Below, one piece after another: positions 30,838 through 34,943 of a DNA stretch of 34,943 bases (the first letter of the stretch is position 1; the number at the start of each line of letters is the position of its first letter). The notes beneath the pieces were generated by a model. It was not told where the DNA came from, did no database searches, and saw nothing but the letters and a program-made list of their open reading frames with translations. Made by a program: the position numbers and the translations under genes. The stretch is from Clostridia bacterium (GTDB lineage: Bacteria; Bacillota; Clostridia; Oscillospirales; Acutalibacteraceae), in the NCBI GenBank assembly GCA_030526115.1, contig JAUNDK010000012.1, positions 1-34,943 of the forward strand, written 5' to 3'.

Positions 30838-31185
30838 ATGGAAGAAAAAAATTACATTAAAGAAGCCGTAAGGCGTACAAGAAGAAAAAGAAACCGGAAA
30901 GCGGTAATTTTTATCGTTATTTTCGCTTTGGTGATTTTCCTTATCACCTATATTATCGGCATGGTTTCAGAAGATACCATAGCCCAAAGCACGGAGTCTG
31001 TTAAAGATGCGGTTATAAGAAGTGCCGTTCAGTGCTATTCAGTAGAAGGAATGTACCCTTCCGGGCTTGATTATCTTGAAGAACATTACGGCCTGACATT
31101 GAATCATGAAGATTATATAGTCAGTTACGAAGCATACTCCAGTAATCTGATGCCTGATGTTACCGTGCTTATCAAAGGACAATAA
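30838..31185 (+). CDS. Small GspG/pseudopilin-like protein
   Basis: A 115-residue protein with a highly basic N-terminus (VRRTRRKRNRKA), one long hydrophobic segment (about 22-45) and a C-terminal part whose sequence AVQCYSVEGMYPSGLDYLEEHYGLTL has the Tyr-Pro-x-Leu pattern found in GspG-type pseudopilins. The prepilin leader with Gly before the helix is not clear, so processing by a prepilin peptidase is uncertain. It starts three bases after pilC. The ribosome site is weak, so translation is probably coupled. Confidence 0.75.
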   Translation: MEEKNYIKEAVRRTRRKRNRKAVIFIVIFALVIFLITYIIGMVSEDTIAQSTESVKDAVIRSAVQCYSVEGMYPSGLDYLEEHYGLTLNHEDYIVSYEAYSSNLMPDVTVLIKGQ

Positions 31186-31186
31186 A

Positions 31187-31651
31187 ATGAATAAAACCAG
31201 AATGAGATTTTCGGATACTTCCCTGTTTCAGCTTATCACCTATATGTTCCTGATTATTTCTGTTCTCACCATGATTGTGATAGGCTCAAAGCTGTTTGCA
31301 AAAGTTACCAAAAACAAGAACAACAACGAAAACATCAGAGCCGAACTTTCTTATATTCAGAGCCAGCTTGCCTCGATTGATTCAGACAGATACTTTGAGA
31401 TTTCAGAAGGACCGGAAGGTGACATGATAGTTCTTAAAGGAGAGAACTCCTACAAAAAGCTCATATATATTTATGACGGATTTCTCACTGAGGAATATCT
31501 ACCCGAAAACAGCCCTCCCCTTTCAGGTGATTTTTTCAGAATTGTTGAAGCGCATAACATGAATGTTTCCTGTGAAAACAGACTTGTCATTTTCTCCGTT
31601 GACGGAAATAAAGCTTATTTTTCCTTAAAAGGAGGAACAGGCAATGAATAA
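31187..31651 (+). CDS. Single-span pilus-cluster protein (DUF4860-like, uncertain)
   Basis: A 154-residue protein with a short cytoplasmic N terminus, one membrane span (about 15-35), a predicted helix (NNENIRAELSYIQSQLASID) and an extracellular domain that looks like beta-rich pilin (YFEISEGPEGDMIVLK, KKLIYIYDGFLTEEYL). It resembles the DUF4860-type proteins I recall from clostridial pilus clusters, but I cannot confirm that. I start it at 31187 (MNKTRMRFSD); a longer reading from 31157 would overlap the previous gene. It ends 8 bases into the next gene, which has its own AAAGGAGG site. Confidence 0.7.
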   Translation: MNKTRMRFSDTSLFQLITYMFLIISVLTMIVIGSKLFAKVTKNKNNNENIRAELSYIQSQLASIDSDRYFEISEGPEGDMIVLKGENSYKKLIYIYDGFLTEEYLPENSPPLSGDFFRIVEAHNMNVSCENRLVIFSVDGNKAYFSLKGGTGNE

Positions 31652-32090
31652 AAGAAAAAGTGATGATCTATTCAGATTTTCTCAGACCCTCCAGATGGTA
31701 ATTCTTACGCTGATACTCATAGGAATATCATGTGTGCTGTTAAAGGTTTTTGCCGAATCCGTAAACACAAGCAGAAAGGCAGAGGAACTTAACCTTGCCG
31801 TGCAGATGTGCAGAAACACCGCAGAGATTTATGAGAGCTGTGGGGATATCAAAGAAACCTGCGAAATTCTGTGCGGTAACCAAAGTTTAACTACTTCTTA
31901 CACTCTGTGGTACAATGGAAGTGAAATCTTTACAGATAAAACTCCCGAATGCTCATATATCTCACTCAGTGAAACTTATGTCGGAACCGTAAAAAGTCTG
32001 AACATAGCGGCATATAACAAAGAGAATGAAAACATTTATTCCCTGACTGTAAAGAAATTCCTGAAGTCCGGAGGTGACAGCCGTGAATAA
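31644..32090 (+). CDS. Single-span pilin-like protein
   Basis: A 148-residue protein with one N-terminal membrane span (FSQTLQMVILTLILIGISCVLL, about 12-33) and an extracellular domain with three or four Cys (QMCRNTAEIYESCGDIKETCEILCGN). The helix with extracellular C-terminal domain is pilin-like, but no standard type III cleavage Gly is seen. The ATG at 31644 is preceded by a perfect AAAGGAGG, indicating strong translation. I do not recognise the family. It overlaps both neighbours by 8 bases. Confidence 0.7.
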   Translation: MNKRKSDDLFRFSQTLQMVILTLILIGISCVLLKVFAESVNTSRKAEELNLAVQMCRNTAEIYESCGDIKETCEILCGNQSLTTSYTLWYNGSEIFTDKTPECSYISLSETYVGTVKSLNIAAYNKENENIYSLTVKKFLKSGGDSRE

Positions 32091-32484
32091 CCACAGAATA
32101 AGACTTGGCTCGGTTACACTCCTGTTCGTGGTTGTAATTGTGTGTGCCGCTGTAATCTCTCTGTTATCGGCACAGACAGCAAGAGCCGATTTGTTACTGT
32201 CTGAAAAATATGCGACTGAGACCGAAGAGTTTTATACGCTGGAAAATATGGCTCAGGAAAAACTTGCGGTAATAGATGCTTCATTAAAAAGCGGTTCCGG
32301 ATTACCTGAGGGAGCTGTTCAGAATAAAAACACAATAAACTTTGAAATCAGAAGTGATTCAAGAGTGCTTGAAGCCGAATTACTGCTTGATGCGAATTCC
32401 GGATATACAATAACCAAATGGACCAACACCGGAATATGGGAAATAAACGATTCCATAAAGGTATGGAATAACAAGGATGAATAA
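32083..32484 (+). CDS. Single-span pilin-like protein (GTG start)
   Basis: A 133-residue protein with one membrane span (LGSVTLLFVVVIVCAAVISLLSAQTA, about 7-32), an extended helix (KYATETEEFYTLENMAQEKLAVIDASL) and a small C-terminal domain with NTINFEIRSDSRVLEAELLLDAN. The layout matches minor pilins, the family is not recognised. The start is GTG at 32083: GGAGG lies 8 bases upstream, and the GTG at 32074 sits within that ribosome site. It is two bases from pilT. Confidence 0.68.
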   Translation: MNNHRIRLGSVTLLFVVVIVCAAVISLLSAQTARADLLLSEKYATETEEFYTLENMAQEKLAVIDASLKSGSGLPEGAVQNKNTINFEIRSDSRVLEAELLLDANSGYTITKWTNTGIWEINDSIKVWNNKDE

Positions 32485-32486
32485 AT

Positions 32487-33365
32487 ATGGAAATTACACA
32501 GATACTGAAAAAAGCAATAGATGAGGGCTGCTCCGATATTTTTATTGTCGCAGGTCTTCCCCTTACATTCAAAATCAAAGGACAGCAGCTCAGAATGACT
32601 GAAGAAGGGAAGCTTCTTCCGCCTCACACAGCTGAAATTATCGCATCTGTTTATCAGCTTGCCAGAAGAGATATTTCGAGAATTGACAAAGAAGATTCCG
32701 ATGACGATTTCTCCTTCGCCATAGGCGGTGTGGGAAGATTCCGTGTTAATGTATTCCATCAGAGAGGTTCTCTTGCCGCTGTTATTCGAGTAATCAAATT
32801 CGGTATAAGAGATTATCGTGAAATCGGCATACCTGAAGAGGTTATGTCAGTAACAAACTACAAGCAGGGCATTGTGCTTGTAACAGGTCAGGCCGGAAGC
32901 GGTAAATCCACAACTGTTTCCACACTTATCGACAGAATCAACCATAACCGTGTGGGTCATATTCTCACACTTGAGGATCCGATTGAATATGTCCATTCCC
33001 ATGACAAATGCATAGTAAGCCAGAGAGAGATTTATTCCGACTCCCCAAGTTACCTTTCTGCCTTAAGAAGTGCACTGCGTGAAAGCCCTGATGTTATTTT
33101 CCTGGGCGAGATGAGAGACTACGAGACCATTGACGTTGCCATGACTGCAGCCGAAACAGGACAGCTTTTATTCTCCACTCTGCACACCACAGGTGCCGCA
33201 AACACGGTTGACAGAATCATAGACTCATTCCCTGCCAATCAGCAGGCACAGGTAAGATTACAGCTTTCCATGGTACTTCAGGCGGTTATCAGCCAGCAGC
33301 TGGTGCCTTCTGTTGACGGAAGCTGGTTCCGGCATTTGAAATCATGTTCTGCAACACAGCGATAA
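32487..33365 (+). CDS. pilT: PilT-like type IV pilus ATPase, frame broken near the C terminus
   Basis: Secretion ATPase of the PilT/GspE superfamily, closest to PilT retraction motors. The 292 residues read here contain the N-terminal PAS-like domain, Walker A GQAGSGKST (134-142), Asp box LEDPIEYVH, Walker B DVIFLGEMRD (202-211) and the His box LLFSTLHTTGAANT (228-241). After VPSVDG (about residue 278, base 33320) the frame reads WFRHLKSCSATQR and stops. Another frame continues with PAFEIMFCNTAIRNLIRE, the normal PilT sequence. One base appears to be missing around 33318-33326. If restored, the product would be about 355 residues, the usual PilT size. All nucleotide-binding motifs lie before the break. 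Confidence 0.85.
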   Translation: MEITQILKKAIDEGCSDIFIVAGLPLTFKIKGQQLRMTEEGKLLPPHTAEIIASVYQLARRDISRIDKEDSDDDFSFAIGGVGRFRVNVFHQRGSLAAVIRVIKFGIRDYREIGIPEEVMSVTNYKQGIVLVTGQAGSGKSTTVSTLIDRINHNRVGHILTLEDPIEYVHSHDKCIVSQREIYSDSPSYLSALRSALRESPDVIFLGEMRDYETIDVAMTAAETGQLLFSTLHTTGAANTVDRIIDSFPANQQAQVRLQLSMVLQAVISQQLVPSVDGSWFRHLKSCSATQR

Positions 33366-33553
33366 GAAATCTCATCAGAGAAAGTAAAACCCATCAGATA
33401 GACGCTGCAATTCAGGCAGGTGCCGCTCAGGGCATGAGAACCATGGATACCAGCCTTATTCAGATGGTGGCAAAGGGAATAATTGATAAAAATACAGCCC
33501 TCACCCATTGTATTAACCATGATGCAACACAAAGAAAACTGAGTGTATTATAA
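33324..33553 (+). pseudogene. C-terminal PilT fragment in a shifted frame
   Basis: In the frame entered near 33324 the sequence reads LVPAFEIMFCNTAIRNLIRESKTHQ and continues to GMRTMDTSLIQMVAKGIIDKNTALTHC, ending at 33553. The helix AIRNLIREGKTHQ and GMRTMD are standard PilT C-terminal motifs. It follows the broken pilT without a ribosome site, so it is the displaced end of one gene, by mutation or by a sequence error, and not a separate gene. Confidence 0.85.
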
Positions 33554-33590
33554 AAAACAAAGGTCACGCTTTCATTCAGGCGTGACCTTT
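33552..33590. terminator. Bidirectional terminator between pilT and tRNA-Ser
   Basis: A perfect 11-bp stem (33559-33569 with 33580-33590). On the minus strand it is followed by TGTTTTTT, a good tail for the tRNA transcript; on the plus strand the tail is weak (TAAATT). Confidence 0.85.
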
Positions 33591-33596
33591 AAATTA

Positions 33597-33688
33597 TGGC
33601 GGAGCATCAGAGATTTGAACTCTGGCGACACTTATCGTGCCCTATCGCATTTCGAGTGCGACCTCTTCGACCTCTTGAGTAATGCTCC
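33597..33688 (-). tRNA. tRNA-Ser (CGA)
   Basis: On the minus strand the acceptor arm GGAGCAT pairs with ATGCTCC, followed by the G discriminator and an encoded CCA. The anticodon loop is CTCGAAA, anticodon CGA (33-35 region), flanked by the stem TCGCA/TGCGA. A long variable arm, typical of class II tRNA-Ser, is present, and the T-arm has GTTCAAATC. It reads UCG codons. The serC leader ORF has no UCG, so this isoacceptor alone would not read it. Confidence 0.95.
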
Positions 33689-33706
33689 ATTTATAAAATC
33701 TTTATT

Positions 33707-33735
33707 ATTTTAGTATTCCATTTATGTTTTGTCAA
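33707..33735 (-). promoter_or_regulatory. Promoter of tRNA-Ser
   Basis: On the minus strand consensus TTGACA (33730-33735), a 17-base spacer and TAAAAT (33707-33712). It is about 20 bases ahead of the mature tRNA 5' end. Confidence 0.85.
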
Positions 33736-33751
33736 GGAAAATTACTTTTTC

Positions 33752-33780
33752 TTGTAAACAGACACGGCAGATAGTACAAT
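33752..33780 (+). promoter_or_regulatory. Promoter of the substrate-binding lipoprotein gene
   Basis: TTGTAA (33752-33757), a 17-base spacer and TACAAT (33775-33780). The ATG follows about 67 bases downstream. Confidence 0.7.
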
Positions 33781-33846
33781 AAGAGCGTATAAATGGCTTT
33801 ATTTCATATATATTCACTATTATGTGAAAGGAGATATATTTTTACC

Positions 33847-34943
33847 ATGAAAAAAATAATTTCAGTTATTCTGTCTGTCATGCTGATAGCCTCTGCTTTT
33901 GCAGGATGCAACAAGGCTGTTGATGTTGACAAAGAAGGTGCCGCAGACCTTCAGAATTACCCTGTAACCGTAAATGAGGTTACCATTTCTTCAAAGCCGA
34001 GTGCTGCTGTTGTACTTGACGCTTCTCTTGCCGATGCTGTTCTTGCAACAGGTTACGAAACCAGCCTCAAGGCAGTTGTTGATACAGCTACTCAGGATGA
34101 ATACAAGACATTGACAAAGATTGCTCCCGATGATATCGATGCAATTATCGACATGAAAGCAGATGTTGTTCTCACAGATTCTCTCGATGAAGCAAACATT
34201 ACCAAGCTCAGCGAGGCAGGAATCAAAACAGTTATCATCTCCCCTGCAGATTCCAGATCTGATTTTGAGAGAATGTACACTCAGCTTGGTTCTGTTTTAG
34301 GCGGTGCAAAAGACGGTTACAACAAGGGCCTTACTTCCGCTCAGAATATTTTCACTTCTCTTGACGATCTTTCAAGAATTATTCCGAATAACAAGACAAT
34401 TTCCACTGCATGTTACCTCTTTGATACCGAAAGCAAGGCTGTTACAGGTGAATATCTTTTAAGCACAGTCATGGAATATGCAGGACTTACCAATGTATTC
34501 AAGGGCTCCGAAAACGGATCTTATGATTTTGAGAATCTCAGAGTTACAAATCCTGATTTCATATTCTGTCCGGTTGGATTAAAGAAAAGCATTATGTCCG
34601 ATGAAAACTTTGCCGGACTCAAAGCTGTTCAGAATGACAATGTTCATGAAATCAGCACAGAAGCAGCAACATGGCAGGGACGCACAATTATTCTTACCGC
34701 TACCGAAATCGCCTCTGTCGCCTATCCTTCCCTCACTCAGGAATCCAGCGCTACCGTAAGCTATGAGGGTGTGGAAACTTCCGAAGCACCTGAGGAAAGC
34801 AAGAGCAAGGAAACCGAGGAAGAAGAACTTACCTTAGGACCTGACGATGAGGAAAGCAAGGAGGAAAACGCTGAAGAATCCTCTGAGGATGAGAAAAAAG
34901 CAGAAGAGTCTTCTGAAGCAGAGAGCGAAACTGAAGAAAGCGA
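33847..34943 (+). CDS. ABC-transporter substrate-binding lipoprotein (BtuF/FepB type), cut by the window end
   Basis: Partial gene of at least 365 codons, open at the right edge. The signal sequence MKKIISVILSVMLIASAFAGC ends in a lipobox with the lipidated Cys. The body has the hallmarks of cobalamin/iron-type binding proteins: KPSAAVVLDASLADAVLATGYE, a DIDAIIDMKADVVLTDS segment, a second lobe with a long helix after FERMYTQLG, and a late DFIFCPVGLKKSIM. The substrate (vitamin B12, haem or siderophore) is not decided by sequence. After about residue 305 comes a Glu/Ser/Lys-rich tail (EESKSKETEEEE and repeats), unusual for the family and possibly a wall spacer. AAAGGAG is 13 bases before the ATG. 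Confidence 0.85.
   Translation, partial: MKKIISVILSVMLIASAFAGCNKAVDVDKEGAADLQNYPVTVNEVTISSKPSAAVVLDASLADAVLATGYETSLKAVVDTATQDEYKTLTKIAPDDIDAIIDMKADVVLTDSLDEANITKLSEAGIKTVIISPADSRSDFERMYTQLGSVLGGAKDGYNKGLTSAQNIFTSLDDLSRIIPNNKTISTACYLFDTESKAVTGEYLLSTVMEYAGLTNVFKGSENGSYDFENLRVTNPDFIFCPVGLKKSIMSDENFAGLKAVQNDNVHEISTEAATWQGRTIILTATEIASVAYPSLTQESSATVSYEGVETSEAPEESKSKETEEEELTLGPDDEESKEENAEESSEDEKKAEESSEAESETEES

Noticed and set aside
32470-33560. Programmed -1 frameshift in pilT
   Set aside because: No slippery heptamer or downstream pseudoknot was seen at the break; a simple indel or sequence error is more likely.
1-34943. CRISPR array, insertion sequence, prophage or integrase
   Set aside because: No regularly spaced direct repeats, transposase or integrase motifs, or att-like duplication of the tRNA-Ser 3' end were found in the window.

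Overview
The window reads as chromosomal DNA from an anaerobic, Gram-positive clostridium, most like the Ruminococcaceae/Oscillospiraceae. The basis is an NAD(P)-linked [FeFe]-hydrogenase operon, a class 1B PyrD/PyrK pair, strong Shine-Dalgarno sites, several TTG starts, SH3b-decorated wall hydrolases and a moderate GC content. No phage, insertion sequence, CRISPR array or plasmid feature is visible.

Layout. (1) 1-9250, minus strand: gap (GAPDH) with its own promoter and terminator, preceded by a tightly packed operon that starts at 9153 and runs ydcF-like, pyrC, pyrF, pyrK, pyrD, histidine phosphatase, ruvX, HAD phosphatase, membrane protein. (2) 9250-17921, minus strand: two hydrogenase operons. 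The first to be transcribed encodes a DRTGG protein, an RsbW-like ATPase, a putative sensory [FeFe]-hydrogenase (HydS type), a second DRTGG protein and a PHP-domain protein. The second encodes HydC, a histidine-kinase-like ATPase, an HndB-like ferredoxin, HydB and HydA, the parts of an electron-bifurcating or NAD(P)-reducing hydrogenase. (3) 18000-20600, minus strand: serC-serA, preceded by a leader with a serine-codon-rich peptide, mutually exclusive RNA pairings and an intrinsic terminator. (4) 20770-24325, plus strand: a polysaccharide deacetylase and an NlpC/P60-type hydrolase, both with multiple SH3b repeats. (5) 24300-27510, minus strand: nagB with an EamA transporter, then a MATE transporter. 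(6) 27685-28770, plus strand: a D-lactate-dehydrogenase-type 2-hydroxyacid dehydrogenase. (7) 28790-33590, plus strand: a transglutaminase-like lipoprotein followed by a compact type IV pilus-like cluster (pilC, four small single-span proteins, and a pilT whose frame is broken near its C terminus). (8) 33597-33688, minus strand: tRNA-Ser(CGA). (9) 33847-end, plus strand: an ABC-transporter substrate-binding lipoprotein cut by the window edge.

The most notable finding is the serCA leader (about 20405-20595). A near-consensus promoter drives a 20-codon ORF with 9 Ser codons, and also Gly, Cys and two Trp codons, all for serine-derived amino acids. Three downstream segments can form either an antiterminator or a terminator. 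This has the layout of a ribosome-mediated serine attenuator. I do not know of a described serine-specific attenuator of this type.

Other points worth checking are a pair of 17-bp dyads 33 bp apart in the hydCBA leader, a tandem pair of Rex-like sites at the gap promoter, a 29-codon ORF inside the hyd operon, opposite single-cysteine L1 motifs in HydA and HydS, and the pilT frameshift. All calls come from reading the sequence; no database search was run.
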